Below are positions 1 to 10,597 of a DNA stretch of 64,000 bases, piece by piece. The stretch's first letter is position 1, and each line of letters opens with the position of its first letter. The notes under the pieces are model-generated. The model ran no database searches. It was not told the DNA's origin and worked only from the letters and a program-made list of their open reading frames with translations. The stretch is from Macrostomum hystrix (taxonomy: Eukaryota; Platyhelminthes; Macrostomidae). The DNA is taken from assembly GCA_950097015.1 (NCBI GenBank), contig CATNEN010000038.1, forward strand, positions 9,062,001 to 9,126,000, read 5' to 3'. A program made the position numbers and the translations under genes.

Positions 1-1
1 A

Positions 2-121
2 CCCCGGTTCGAACCGCTGCCTCCGTCATGGCGCCGCCCCAGCCTGAACCCGGCCCTTCAGCGCAGAAGCCGCATCAGCAAGCTGGCAGCATCAGCAGCA
101 GCAGTACATATGCAAGCGCTG
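2..121 (+). CDS. Possible upstream coding exon of the RNFT-like gene
   Basis: The first 121 bases are open in two frames and end in a usable donor (CTG then GTAATT at 122). Read from base 2 the exon ends in phase 0, which would match the phase-0 acceptor CAG at 1928-1930 upstream of the next exon; read from base 1 it contains an ATG and a Pro/Gln/Ser-rich stretch but ends in phase 1. It is GC-rich, unlike the AT-rich sequence that follows. I infer a 5' exon of the RING gene, or the tail of an exon from a gene to the left. Nothing in its protein sequence identifies it. Confidence 0.3.
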
Positions 122-441
122 GTAATTCAGCTGTTAGGTTTTCTTTTGCAACACCGCGCGGCAAACCTTAATAAATAGACCCGACTAACTTAGCAATTTA
201 ATATTATAACAAATTTACACCATTGTTCGCAACAAATAACAGAAATTGGTATCGGACATTTGGCCAGCGTGCAATTCGCTATAGTGCGACTTACAAAGCT
301 AGCAAAGTAACGAATAGTAAGCCTGTAAAAGTAACGAATTTTAAAGCCATCGAAAAGTAGTGTTTGATTTATCGATCAAATCGACGCATCTTTTAGATAT
401 TAAGGTAAAAATTAAGCAAGCTGAATAGCGGTTTAGTTTAT

Positions 442-1048
442 CAATATAAAGTAACGATTCATATAGTCATCAAAGTAACGATTCGTATAGTCATCAAAGT
501 AACGATTCGCATAGTCATCAAAGTAACGATTCGTATAGTCATCAAAGTAACGATTCGCATAGTCATCAAAGTAACGATTCGTATAGTGATCAAAGTAACG
601 ATTCGTATAGTGATCAAAGTAACGATTTGTATAGTGATCAAAGTAGCGATTCGTCTAGTGATCAAAGTAACGATTCGTATAGTGATCAAAGTAACGATTT
701 GTATAGTGATCAAAGTAGCGATTCGTCTAGTGATCAAAGTAACGATTCGTATAGTCATCAAAGTAACGATTCGTATAGTCATCAAAGTAACGATTCGTAT
801 AGTCATCAAAGTAACGATTCGTATAGTCATCAAAGTAACGATTCGTATAGTCATCAAAGTAACGATTCGTATAGTCATCAAAGTAACGATTCGTATAGTC
901 ATCAAAGTAACGATTCGTATAGTCATCAAAGTAACGATTCGTATAGTCATCAAAGTAACGATTCGCATAGTCATCAAAGTAACGATTTGTATAGTGATCA
1001 AAGTAACGATTCGTATAGTCATCAAAGTAACGATTATTTTAGCGATCA
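442..1048. repeat. Minisatellite, 24-bp unit, about 25 copies
   Basis: Tandem 24-bp units with core AGTAACGATTCGTATAGT. Middle copies vary (GTGATCAAAGTAGCG), while the right half is nearly identical, so the most recent expansion was on the right. Unit length is divisible by 3, which creates long open frames on both strands that are not genes. If the exon at 2-121 belongs to the RNFT-like gene, this array is intronic. Confidence 0.95.
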
Positions 1049-1049
1049 A

Positions 1050-1737
1050 ACTAATAAACAAATTAAGCAAGCTAAGTAGCGGTGTAATTTAGCGAATTAA
1101 AGTTTTACGATTATGCTGTCAAAGTAACAATTTAGCAAGCTGTAACATCACCAATTATTTAGGCGCTCAATGTAGCGTGTCAAATAGCATGTTTTTTGTC
1201 TCAGATGTGTCAAAGCTATTTAGTATCAGGCAGTCTGTTTTGCTTTCTAATTAGGTTCCGATTGTACAGCATTTTTATCATTTTCATTATGATATAATTC
1301 TCAATGCACTTTCTGTAGGCTGTAGACAATGCATATAGTTTTTTTACTCACAATTTTATTATCTATATTTCTATTATTTTGAAAGCTTTCGGTCGGTTAT
1401 CATTCGCAATATTCTACAATCTATTTTTTATATTTATTTTTGTCAAATAGAAAGCATTTTTACATCAACTCAATTGCAAGTTACTTTGCACTAAAATGTA
1501 TTCTGTCCTAGTTCAGCTGATAGTGCAGTTGAAAAGATATTTATAGACACTACCGTCATTATACGCATGCTAAATACTAGTATCCATATTTTTTATTCCT
1601 AACTTTTTATTGCTCAAAGTAAAAATGCGCATTTCACTGTTCCCAGGCAATGGGAAACAATTATTAACTCCAATACGATCAATTATTACTCAGTGCTTTG
1701 GTGAAAATGCACTTTTTACTTGCAAGTTCTAGAAATT
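1050..1737. other. AT-rich sequence without a recognised gene
   Basis: No supported open frame, RNA gene or repeat family was seen here. It has the composition of an intron or spacer. Confidence 0.5.
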
Positions 1738-1890
1738 GCTGGGGTAGGCAGTAATGGGGTAGGCAGTGCTTGGGGCAGGCATTTATGGGGTAGGCAGTGC
1801 TGGGGCAGGCATTTATGGGGTAGGCAGTGCTTGGGGTAGGCACTAATGGAGTAGGCAGTGCTGGGGCAGGCATTTATGGAGTAGGCAGTG
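1738..1890. repeat. Short G-rich minisatellite, about 30-bp unit, 5 copies
   Basis: Repeats of GGGGTAGGCAGTGCTGGGG with interspersed CAGGCATTTAT or CACTAATGG segments. It ends about 50 bases before the likely acceptor of the next RNFT-like exon. Confidence 0.85.
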
Positions 1891-1945
1891 TTCTCGCTGG
1901 TGTCTTAAGTGTCTCAACTGATTCCAGCAGCTGTCAAGCCACAGA

Positions 1946-4353
1946 ATGTCAGCCTCTGACACGGCGGCCAGAGGTGTGGGCAGTCACGGCGGGGTCCTTG
2001 ACCAATCATCGTCTGCTGACCTGCCGGGCCAATCTATGTCCCTGAACCTGGAGCCTCTGTTGAACAGCCTGCAGCAGCATTCCAGCATCCATAGCAACAA
2101 TGCCAACAACATAAATGCTGGTTTAGGAGGCGGGGCAGATTCAGCAGCTCCTGGGACGCCAGCTGGAGTAAATATCGCAGCCAATCAGCAAGCGAAGGAC
2201 TTTCTGAAGATGATTCTGCCTTCAGTGCCGTTTCTGCTGCTGCTAGCTTTGAAGTTTCTCTTCGATCACAAGGTTTGTGCCTTGAAGCTCCCGGTGGAAA
2301 TTATACCATTAGAACCTACTCTGCTAGCTTATTAGTAAAATTATCTCTTCAAACGCCTTGTTTCGATATTCCTTGTTTCTCTTCAAATCGCTCAAACGAT
2401 TCTCTAACTACTCAAACGCTTCTTTAACTACTCAAACCGTTCTCTAACTACTCAAACGCTTCTCTAACTACTCAAACGCTTCTCTAACTACTCAAACGCT
2501 TCTCTAACTGCTCAAACGCTTCTATAACTACTCAAACGCTTCTCTAACTACTCAAACGCTTCTTTAACTACTCAAACAGTTCTGTAACTACTCAAACGCT
2601 TCTTTAACTACTCAAACAGTTCTCTAACTACTCAAACGCCTCTCTAACTACTCAAACGCTTCTCTAACTACTCAAACGCTTCTTTAACTACTCAAACAGT
2701 TCTGTAACTACTCAAACGCTTCTTTAACTACTCAAACAGTTCTCTAACAACTCAAACGCCTCTCTAACTACTCAAACGCTTCTCTAACTACTCAAACGCT
2801 TCTCTAACTACTCAAACGCTTCTCTAACTACTCAAACAGTTCTCTAACTACTCAAACGCTTCTCTAACGACTGAAACGCTTCTCTAACTACTCAAACGCT
2901 TCTCTAACTACTCAAACGATTCTGTAACAACTCAACTATTTTTAAACACTCAAAGCGACTTTTTAGTCTCACCTGAGACGCACGAGACACGTGTTAAAAG
3001 CATTGTGGGTCGGTAATTAGCATTAATTATGAACGAAAACTCTGATTCAGTCTTTAGTGAGGGATTGTTAGAATGCCTTAGAACGCTACTGCAGTTAGCC
3101 GTGACACTTTACTGACTCAGGTTGGCCTTTTGCTGTTTGCCATCCTCTTCATTGTGTTCGTCAAATGCAACGAGCTGGTGGTTCGTCTCATTGGCAACAG
3201 CCGGTCTGCAGCCGCTTCGTGCTCAGCCACCCAGTCTTCGGAGCGTCTCACAATGATTTCTGTTCGCTGCCAGGCGGGCTGTCTCTGCCTGCTGTGCGCT
3301 GCTTGCGTGGCCCTGGTTCTGTACATATTCAGCGAGCAGTCACTGTGGCTCTGCCTGCTTTGCCTGCCACCGACACTGCCCAGCTTCGGCTTCTGGAGTC
3401 TGCTATTCACGGTCACTGTCACCGACATGCTACTCAAATTTATTGCCATGTCTGTCAAACTGGCCTTCTTATGCCTGCTGACTAATAGCTTGTCCTGCGT
3501 CACTCTAGCCAGGATGTACATTATCACTGAGAGATTCTACGTGGTGTACAGGCAGTTTGTGCCAATCGGTGTCTGGTATGCTACATTGCTGTCTGGGGCC
3601 GGATCAGAGTCTCTGAGCATCTACACCATCCTGCTGGTCATAGCCTACGGAATCTTTAAAGTGAGTTTACTCTCAGCTGCAATGTGATCACAGTGATTGA
3701 CAGCTGCAATGTGATCACAGTGATTGACAGCTGCAGTGTCACAATTATTGACAGCTGCACCGTCATAGTGATTAACAGCTGCAATATCACAGTGATTGAC
3801 AGCCACGTTGTCACAGTGATTGACAGCTGCAATGTCACAGTGATTGACAGCTGCAGTGTCATAATTATTGACAGCTGCAGTGTCACAATTATTGACAGCT
3901 GCACCGTCACAGTGATTGACAGCTGCAATATCACAATTATTGACAGCTGCACCGTCACAGTGATTGACAGCTGCAATGTCACAGTGATTGACAGCTCACT
4001 CTAACTCTGATGTCCCGCAGGTGCACAGCCTCTACGTGTCAGCTCTGCCTCAGTTGTGGTTGCTGATCGATCTGATTCAATCACCTTACCTGTTTGCCAC
4101 ATCATCTGGCAGATCCATTGCGGCCGCGCGCCAAAATGAAATCACCGACTGTCCGATCTGCCAAGAGGCGGTGCGCGATGTTGTCCGACTGCCCTGCCAG
4201 CACGCCTTCTGTCTAGGCTGTTTGCTCCGCTGGCTGTCACAGTCGCGCACCTGCCCGATGTGTCGCCAGGCGGTGGCAACCCCGATGCCAGGCAGTCAAG
4301 ACGCCCTGGCCTGCCTGGATGGCTCCACGTCATCAGGGATTCAAATCTACTGA
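1946..4353 (+). CDS. RNFT1/2-like: RNFT1/RNFT2-like multipass membrane RING-finger E3 ubiquitin ligase
   Basis: Coding exons are 1946-2272 (may begin further upstream at an acceptor near 1930), 3121-3660 and 4021-4353, joined in phase 0 with donors GTTTGT and GTGAGT. From the first visible ATG the product is 399 residues. The N-terminal part is Ser/Asn/Gly-rich. Hydrophobic segments follow, beginning with KFLFDHK at the end of exon 1 and continuing through most of exon 2. The exon 2 segment ending with FVPIGVW is typical of the family. The last exon carries a C3HC4 RING finger from about residue 333 (CPICQEA, then CQHAFCLGC, then CPMC), and the protein ends DGSTSSGIQIY, close to the conserved C-terminus of vertebrate RNFT1/2. 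In vertebrates these are ER-membrane ubiquitin ligases linked to ER-associated degradation. Every visible intron carries a minisatellite. A polyadenylation signal lies at 4511-4516. Confidence 0.9.
2374..2945. repeat. Minisatellite in RNFT-like intron, 20-bp unit, about 29 copies
   Basis: Unit TCTCTAACTACTCAAACGCT with variants AACAGT and TCTTTAAC. It takes up most of the 2273-3120 intron. Each unit contains CTAAC, which resembles a splicing branch-point motif. Confidence 0.95.
3670..4003. repeat. Minisatellite filling the RNFT-like intron, 24-bp unit, about 14 copies
   Basis: Unit core GTGATTGACAGCTGCAATGT. The array starts within about 10 bases of the donor at 3661 and ends within about 20 bases of the acceptor at 4020, so the intron is essentially the array. 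Confidence 0.95.
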
Positions 4354-4510
4354 ACCTAACAATGCTGGGTACATATTATGTACTTTCCGCATCATCATGT
4401 GCACTTTCAGCGTAAAGAATTATAGGATAAATATTTTTACCTTTTTAGACCAAGTGGATTAAGGTTGTCGCAGTCTTTTCTTGTTAACATCCCAGTCATT
4501 TCTTGCCCGA

Positions 4511-4516
4511 AATAAA
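4511..4516 (+). promoter_or_regulatory. AATAAA polyadenylation signal of the RNFT-like gene
   Basis: A canonical AATAAA lies about 160 bases after the RNFT-like stop codon, followed by T-rich sequence. It precedes the tandem array starting near 4600, which supports transcript termination before the array. Confidence 0.6.
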
Positions 4517-4599
4517 TTCTCAGTTTAATTTGTTTTGTTTATTTTTCATTGAGACATCATTGATTTTCTTGATGTAAAGATAAAACTTCGGTTGAGTCG

Positions 4600-5470
4600 T
4601 ATTAGGCCATACAGTCCAGGCACCAGGCCCAAAATAGACTCTACGGTCCAGGCACCAGGAACATAATAGACTCTATGGTTCAGGCACCAGGCTCATTATA
4701 GACTATGGTCCAGGCACCAGGCCCATAATAGACTCTATGGTCCAGGCACCAGGCACATAATAGACTCTATGGTCCAGGAACCAGGCCCATAATAGACTCT
4801 ATGGTCCAGGCACCAGGCCCAAAATAGACTCTACGGTCCAGGCACCAGGAACATAATAGACTCTATGGTTCAGGCACCAGGCTCATTATAGACTATGGTC
4901 CAGGCACCAGGCCCATAATAGACTCTATGGTCCAGGCACCAGGCACATAATAGACTCTATGGTCCAGGAACCAGGCCCATAATAGACTCTATGGTCCAGG
5001 CACCAGGCCCATAATAGACTCTACGGTCCAGGCACCAGGAACATAATAGACTCTATGGTTCAGGCACCAGGCTCATTATAGACTATGGTCCAGGCACCAG
5101 GCACATAATAGACTCTATGGTCCAGGAACCAGGCCCATAATAGACTCTATGGTCCAGGCACCAGGAACATAATAGACTATGGTCCAGGCACGAGCTCATT
5201 ATAGACTATGGTCCAGGCACCAGGCTCATAATAGACTATGGTCCAGGCACCAGGAACATAATAGACTATGGTCCAGGCACCAGGCTCATTATAGACTATG
5301 GTCCAGGCACCAGGAACATAATAGACTATGGTCCAGGCACCAGGCTCATTATAGACTATGGACCAGGCACCAGGCTGATAATTTATTCTACGGTCTAGGC
5401 CCCGAATTCGAACTTCGGACCTCTCGATCAGTGTGGCCGTTATTTACCAAAAACAAACTGTTCTATTTTC
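4600..5470. repeat. Dispersed minisatellite locus 1, about 32-bp unit with higher-order structure, plus unique 3' flank
   Basis: Unit core GGTCCAGGCACCAGG followed by an ATAATAGACTCTAT-type linker. A six-unit block beginning near 4626 is repeated about 190 bp later near 4816, giving a higher-order repeat. The right edge is a non-repeated stretch of about 90 bases (about 5380-5470, containing CGAATTCGAACTTCGG) that recurs beside the related array at 7060-7375. The flank read in reverse has a tRNA B-box-like segment (AAGTTCGAATTC), so the whole may be a SINE-like unit with an expanded body. Confidence 0.85.
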
Positions 5471-5847
5471 GCATACGCTCGTCACTGTACTAACTTCGCC
5501 CAGTAGTTTGTACGTGCGCAAATTCATTATTTGTGATCGTGTAAATTTTCTCTCGCCAGTTGCGAATCGAACTTCGATATTTTATTATTATTTTGTTCTT
5601 TATTATTGTTTACCTGCGCTTTGGTGTTATTCTTTCCTGGCCAGCCAGCGAAGCTGTGCCTACCTCGCAACGGGTGCCTACCTGCTATTCAGAGTTTTAA
5701 ATGTTTGCTTTCTCACTTTATTATTCTATTTCATTATTCTTTTCTTATTATTTTGTATTAGGCCTGCCCATATCGGTTGGATTCGTGAGTTTGTGTGAGA
5801 TTAAAGATGAATGGGGAAGATATTTGAATATGTGTGTGAAGTAGATA

Positions 5848-6228
5848 GGACGATTCGGCTCGATAAATTGGCAGATTCAGCTTGATAAATTGGCAGATTC
5901 AGCTCGATAAATTGGCAGATTCAGCTCGATAAATTGGCAGATTCAGCTCGATAAATTGGCAGATTCAGCTCAATAAATTGGCAGATTCGGCTCAGTGAAT
6001 TGGCAGATTAAGCTCGATAAATTGGCAGATTCGGCTCAGTGAATTGGCAGATTCAGCTCAGTAGATTGGCAGATTCGGCTCAGTATATTGGCAGATTCGT
6101 TTCATTAAATTGGCAGATTCGGCTCAGTATATTGGCAGATTCGGCTCAGTAAATTGGCAGATTCAGCTCAGTAGATTGGCAGATTCGGCTCAGTAGATTG
6201 GCAGATTCGGTTGAATAGATTGGCAGAT
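5848..6228. repeat. Minisatellite upstream of ADPGK, 22-bp unit, about 17 copies
   Basis: Unit core CGATAAATTGGCAGATTCAG, changing to a GGCTCAGTA variant toward the right. It ends about 30 bases before the ADPGK start codon, so it lies in the likely 5' UTR or core promoter. Confidence 0.95.
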
Positions 6229-6259
6229 AAGGAACCCTTTTCAGCACTCTTTGAACAGT

Positions 6260-9200
6260 ATGGGCTTAAGTTCGCAAGCCCCAACATTTCAGGGCAACCC
6301 TCAGCGCCTGATTTGCTGCGCAGCGGCTGTGGCCCTGCTGGCTTCACTTGCCGCCTATTGGCTAGCGGCTCGCCAACAGGCCAGCCAATCAGCGGCGTCG
6401 GATGCCGCTGCAGACGCGGCCGCGCTAACCGCCGATTCGCTGGCTCGCCTAACAGCCAGGGCGGAGGAGCGCCGGGCCGGTCAGTCGAGACGGACTCGAG
6501 TCGCCGTGGGACTGGGCGCCAATGCTGACGTGAGAGCCAGCGCAGACCGGTTCCTGGCCCTGCTGGCCGCTCTGGGAGCTCGCCACCTCGCCAACGGCAA
6601 CAAGCGAATTGCCAAGTTAGTGTCTAGGGGGTCGGTTGCAGAGCTGTCTAACGCGTTTGCCTCTCGCGCCAAGGTCCCTGAGCTCGATTCCGCGGCGAGG
6701 CCACATTCATTTAGGGCGCAGCCGCGGAGAGAAGGCTTGGGGGCTTGTCGTGCGCAATTTACGTCCTTTGAGGGCCAACCTACAAGGCACAGTGAAAGTT
6801 GACACTGCCTGACGATGAGAAAGTCAGGGCAGATGTGCACACCTGTGTGAACGTGTGCCTGCGTACAGTTATCTGTGTGCGTGTGTGCTCAGGAGTCAGC
6901 GAAATGGGCAGAATGGCCTCCTCGTTGGCTGCGGGCCTAGTGTCATCAAATGATGGTCCGCTGCCCGCAGCCCTCCAGCAATTATTATTATTGGTGTCTC
7001 CCAGGTCCCAGATCCTACATCCCAAATAAATACCATTTGGCCAGATGTACAGTCCGTGGACTGGGAGGGTCTACGGTCCAGGCACCAGGAACATAATAGA
7101 CTCTACGGTCCAGGCACCAGGAACATAATAGACTCTATGGTTCTGGCACCAGGAACATAATAGACTCTATGGTTCTGGCACCAGGAACATAATAGACTCT
7201 ATGGTTCTGGCACCAGGAACATAATAGACTCTATGGTTCTGGCACCAGGAACATAATAGACTCTATGGTTCTGGCACCAGGAACATAATAGACTATGGTC
7301 CAGGCACCAGGCTCATTATAGACTATGGTCCAGGCACCAGGCTCATTATAGACTATGGACCAGGCACCAAGCTGATGATTTATTCTACGGTCTAGGCCCC
7401 GAATTCGAACTTCGGACCTCTCGATCAGTGTGGCCGTTATTTACCAAAACAAACTGTTCTATTTTCGCATATCCGCGAATCTTGTTCCCAATCCATTTTT
7501 TACCCCACCTGAATCTGGTGAGTAATTGATTTCCTTAGGCTGGGATACCCCCGTGATTTTTCTACTGTTAAAGCCAAAAGTTCGCCTCACCGTTTCCATG
7601 AACGCTAGGCTGCAGACGGCAGCCGACATTGTCGCCGATTTTCGACACCGCGGCGCCGAGGTTGCCTGGGAGCGGCACCTTCACAATGCCAGCCTGTTCG
7701 CCGAGCTGATCGACGGTCTCATTGGCTCCAGCCGAGACTCCGGGCACCGGGTGTCCTTAGGCGGCTGCCCGGTTCGTCTGGCCAACTTGCTGGCCGGTCA
7801 GGGCTGCGAGGCCGTCCTCGGAGCTGGCCGGGCGGCCGGAAGGATGCGCGACCGGCTGGCCGAGGGCGTCTCGCTTGCCAGCGTAGCTGCTGGCACCGAG
7901 GCTGAGAAACAGGTGGACAATGACGACTACAGGTGAGCTGGCTCACCCACTGACCCACTGACACACTGGCTTACTGACCCACTAACCCACTGACTTGCTC
8001 ACCCACTGACCCACTGACTTGCTCACCCACTGACCCACTGACTTGCTCACCCACTGACTTGCTGACCCACTGACTTGCTAACCCACTGACTTGCTGACCC
8101 ACTGACTTGGTTTCCTACTGACTTGCTGACCCACTGACTTACTGACCCACTGACTTGCTGACCCACTGACTTGCTGACCCACTGACTTACTGACCCTCTG
8201 ACTTGCTAACCCACTGACTTGCTGACCCACTGACTTGGTTTCCTACTGACTTGCTGACCCACTGACTTACTGACCCACTGACTTGCTGACCCACTGACTT
8301 GCTGACCCACCACTGACTTACTGACCCTCTGACTTACTGACCCACTGACTTGCTGACCCACTGACTTGCTAACCCACTGACTTGCTGACCCACTGACTTG
8401 CTGACCCACTGACTTACTGACCCTCTGACTTCTAACCCACTGACCCACTGACTTACTGACCCACTGAATTACTGACCCACTGAATTACTGACCCACTGAC
8501 CCACTGACTCGCTGACTTGCCGACCCCTCGCCCCGCAGGCTGTTGGTGGAGCAGGCGGACCCGGTCACCGGTGCTCACAGCTGGTACGCCCTCCGCCGCA
8601 GCAAATGGAACGCCCAGCTGTCCAGCCTTCGCTCCTGGCAGTCGCGCATGGAGCAATTCCAGCCGGACCTGCTGGTGCTGGCCGGTCTCCAGGCCATGTA
8701 CGATCATCCATTTGCCGCAGCCGGCTATCCGCGCGAGCGCCTCTCGCACCTTGTTGAATTCCTGGCCGCCAGCGGGCGGGTGAAGACACACCTGCACCTG
8801 CCGCCTCTGTCAGGCGATGCCAGCTTCGCCCAACTCATGCTGGAATTCGTGGTGCCCTACGCTGACTCCGTGTTCCTGGACGGCCGCTCTCTGGTGGCTC
8901 TGCTCGGTGTCATGGAGACCGGGAATCCGGCCTCTCTGCCGGCTGAGCCGCGGACTGTCACGGCTGGCCTGGACCTGCTGCGGAAGCTGTACAGCGTGCT
9001 GCGATCCACCTCCGTGATGAACGGTCGGAGGAAGGTCAGCCGGCTGCACCTGCGCAGTCAGCTGGGCTACCAGGCGGTTCTTGTCACTCACCGGTGAGAC
9101 TTGAGCACTTTTTATTTACTGGATCGTCTGAGTACTGGGCAGTGCCAGTCTGTGTACTGGAACAGTGCCAGTCTGTGTACTGGAACAGTGCCAGTCTGTG

Positions 9201-9902
9201 TACTGGAACAGTGCCAATCTGTGTACTGGAACAGTGCCAGTCTGTGTACTGGAACAGTGCCAGTCTGTTTACTAGAACAGTGCCAGTCTGTGTACTAGAA
9301 CTGTGCCAGTCTGTGTACTGGAACAGTGCCAGTCTGTGTACTAGAACAGTGCCAGTCTGTGTACTAGAACAGTGCCAGTCTGTGTACTAGAACAGTGCCA
9401 GTCTGTGTACTAGAACAGTGCCAGTCTGTACTAGAACAGTGCCAGTCTGTACATTCCGGCAGCTTCTGCTATCCACAGATCTGGCTGGCCGGACCCTGAA
9501 TCCGCGGTGGCCGCCGGAGCGCTGGCCGCCTACAGAACCGCCTGCGGTCGGCATGACGATCCGGATAGTCGGCGACGTCGGCGACGCATTCGGCCCCGCT
9601 TGCTCGGCGACGCGCCGGCTAGTGCCGACGCTGATGACCGCGGCTTTAACTTCGGCTTCGCCAAGAGCCACCAGCCGGACTTCTTCGACAACTGGCTGGC
9701 CCTGAATGCCAGTCGGCCCGTCGGCTGCTGGACAGAGTCGCCCGACTTCACCGTCTGCCTGGCGCTAGCTCCTACCTGCGTCGGCGCAGGCGGCGGCACG
9801 GCCGTTGTCGATGCCGGAGAGGCTGGTTTCGCCGCTGAGGCGGCCGCCCTTGCTGCCCAGTCTGGCCCGACCGAGCCCGTCACGTTCCAGCCGCCTGCCT
9901 GA
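6260..9902 (+). CDS. ADPGK: ADP-dependent glucokinase, ER-anchored type
   Basis: Exons 6260-6615, 7609-7932, 8539-9093 and 9479-9902 join with consistent phase-2 junctions to give 552 residues. Animal ADPGK phosphorylates glucose using ADP at the ER membrane. The N-terminus has a hydrophobic segment (CCAAAVALLASLAAYWLAA) matching the ER signal/anchor, followed by the first Rossmann strand RVAVGLGANADV. Exon 2 carries the family segment SLGGCPVRLANLL (family form GGNAALIG). Exon 3 has FQPDLLVLAGLQAMYD, close to the FQPDLVVLSGLHMM motif. Exon 4 has AVAAGALAAYRTAC and the C-terminal catalytic region. The usual GLGD anion-hole motif reads AVVD here (Asp about residue 523), so catalytic competence is uncertain. 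Introns contain a SINE and three minisatellites; a hAT element sits 57 bases after the stop. Confidence 0.88.
6623..6995 (+). mobile_element. tRNA-derived SINE, family A, copy 1
   Basis: In ADPGK intron 1. The head resembles a tRNA-Leu/Ser gene with A-box-like GCAGAGCTGTCTAACGCG and B-box-like GAGCTCGATTCC. The body has GGCGCAGCCGCGGAGAG, ACTGCCTGACGATGAGAAAG, GTGTGTGCTCAGGAGTCAGC and CTGGCTGCGGGCCTAGTGTC, and the 3' tail is an ATT repeat. Confidence 0.9.
7060..7470. repeat. Dispersed minisatellite locus 2 with the same 3' flank as locus 1
   Basis: About ten copies of the GGTCCAGGCACCAGG-type unit inside ADPGK intron 1, with a locally amplified variant GGTTCTGGCACCAGG. The 90-base flank at about 7376-7470 is nearly identical to that of locus 1 up to TTTTCGCATA, where similarity stops. 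This is a second insertion of one composite element. Confidence 0.88.
7945..8515. repeat. Minisatellite filling ADPGK intron 2, 20-bp unit
   Basis: Unit CTGACTTGCTGACCCACTGA with variants. It starts 12 bases after the donor at 7933 and stops about 25 bases before the acceptor at 8538. A block containing TTGGTTTCCTACTGAC occurs twice about 120 bp apart, showing block duplication. Confidence 0.95.
9133..9450. repeat. Minisatellite in ADPGK intron 3, 23-bp unit, about 14 copies
   Basis: Unit core GTGCCAGTCTGTGTACTGGA, with a switch from ACTGGAACA to ACTAGAACA copies toward the right. The last copies are shortened. Confidence 0.95.
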
Positions 9903-9959
9903 GCTGCTGATTGACTGGCAGATTGACCAATCAGAGACTGCCATTGTGAAAGTCTATGT

Positions 9960-10490
9960 CAGGGGTGGGCAAACTCCGGCCCGCGGGCCAGATGCGGCCC
10001 TCGAAGCTCCCAAATCCGGCCCGTTGCCCCTTCTGACATCTACAGTGTCCTGTTTCATCTCTCTCGTGTCTAATATCTCCCGTGTCTCATCGCTCTCGTA
10101 TCTAATCTCTTCCCTGTCTTATCTCTCCCGTGTCTAATCTCTCCCGTGTCTCATCGCTCTCGTATCTAATCTCTCCCGTGTCTAATCTCTCCCGTGTCTA
10201 ATCTCTCCCGTGTCTAATTTCTCCCGTGTCTAATCTCTTCCCTGTCTCATCTCTCCCGTGTCTAATCTCTCCCGTGTCTAATTTCTCCCGTGTCTAATCT
10301 CTTCCCTGTCTCATCTCTCCCGTGTCTAATCTCTCCCGTGTCTAATCTCTTCCCTGTCTTATCTCTCCCGTGTCTCATCTCTCCCGTGTCTCATCTCTCC
10401 CCTATCTCATATTTATACAGTCAATGCGGCCCGCTGTCGTCTTTTAGGCTCTCTCTTTGGCCCGCCAGCAAATAAGTTTGCCCACCCCTG
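9960..10490. mobile_element. Non-autonomous hAT-type element carrying a 16-bp minisatellite (short copy, 531 bp)
   Basis: The ends are CAGGGGTGGGCAAACT and its inverted complement, typical of hAT elements. They are flanked by the exact 8-bp target duplication GTCTATGT at 9952-9959 and 10491-10498. Subterminal CCGGCCCGCGGGCCAGATGC and GCGGCCCGCTGTCGTC flank an internal array (about 10045-10400) of a 16-bp unit (CTCCCGTGTCTAATCT). No transposase is present. It lies 57 bases after the ADPGK stop, probably in its 3' UTR; an AATAAA follows at 10540-10545. Confidence 0.93.
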
Positions 10491-10539
10491 GTCTATGTCA
10501 TAGGCTAAAATTTTGACCATTCTGAAGTTGACTAGATTT

Positions 10540-10545
10540 AATAAA
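10540..10545 (+). promoter_or_regulatory. Candidate ADPGK polyadenylation signal
   Basis: AATAAA downstream of the hAT insertion. If used, the element and its minisatellite are part of the ADPGK 3' UTR. Confidence 0.35.
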
Positions 10546-10597
10546 GTCATAAAAGTACATAAAATTCATAGATTGACCTATAAGGATCATTGAGAGA

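Noticed and set aside
459-1092. Overlapping long open frames on both strands
   Set aside because: They arise from a 24-bp tandem unit, which keeps frames open; the predicted proteins are pure repeats with no signal or domain.
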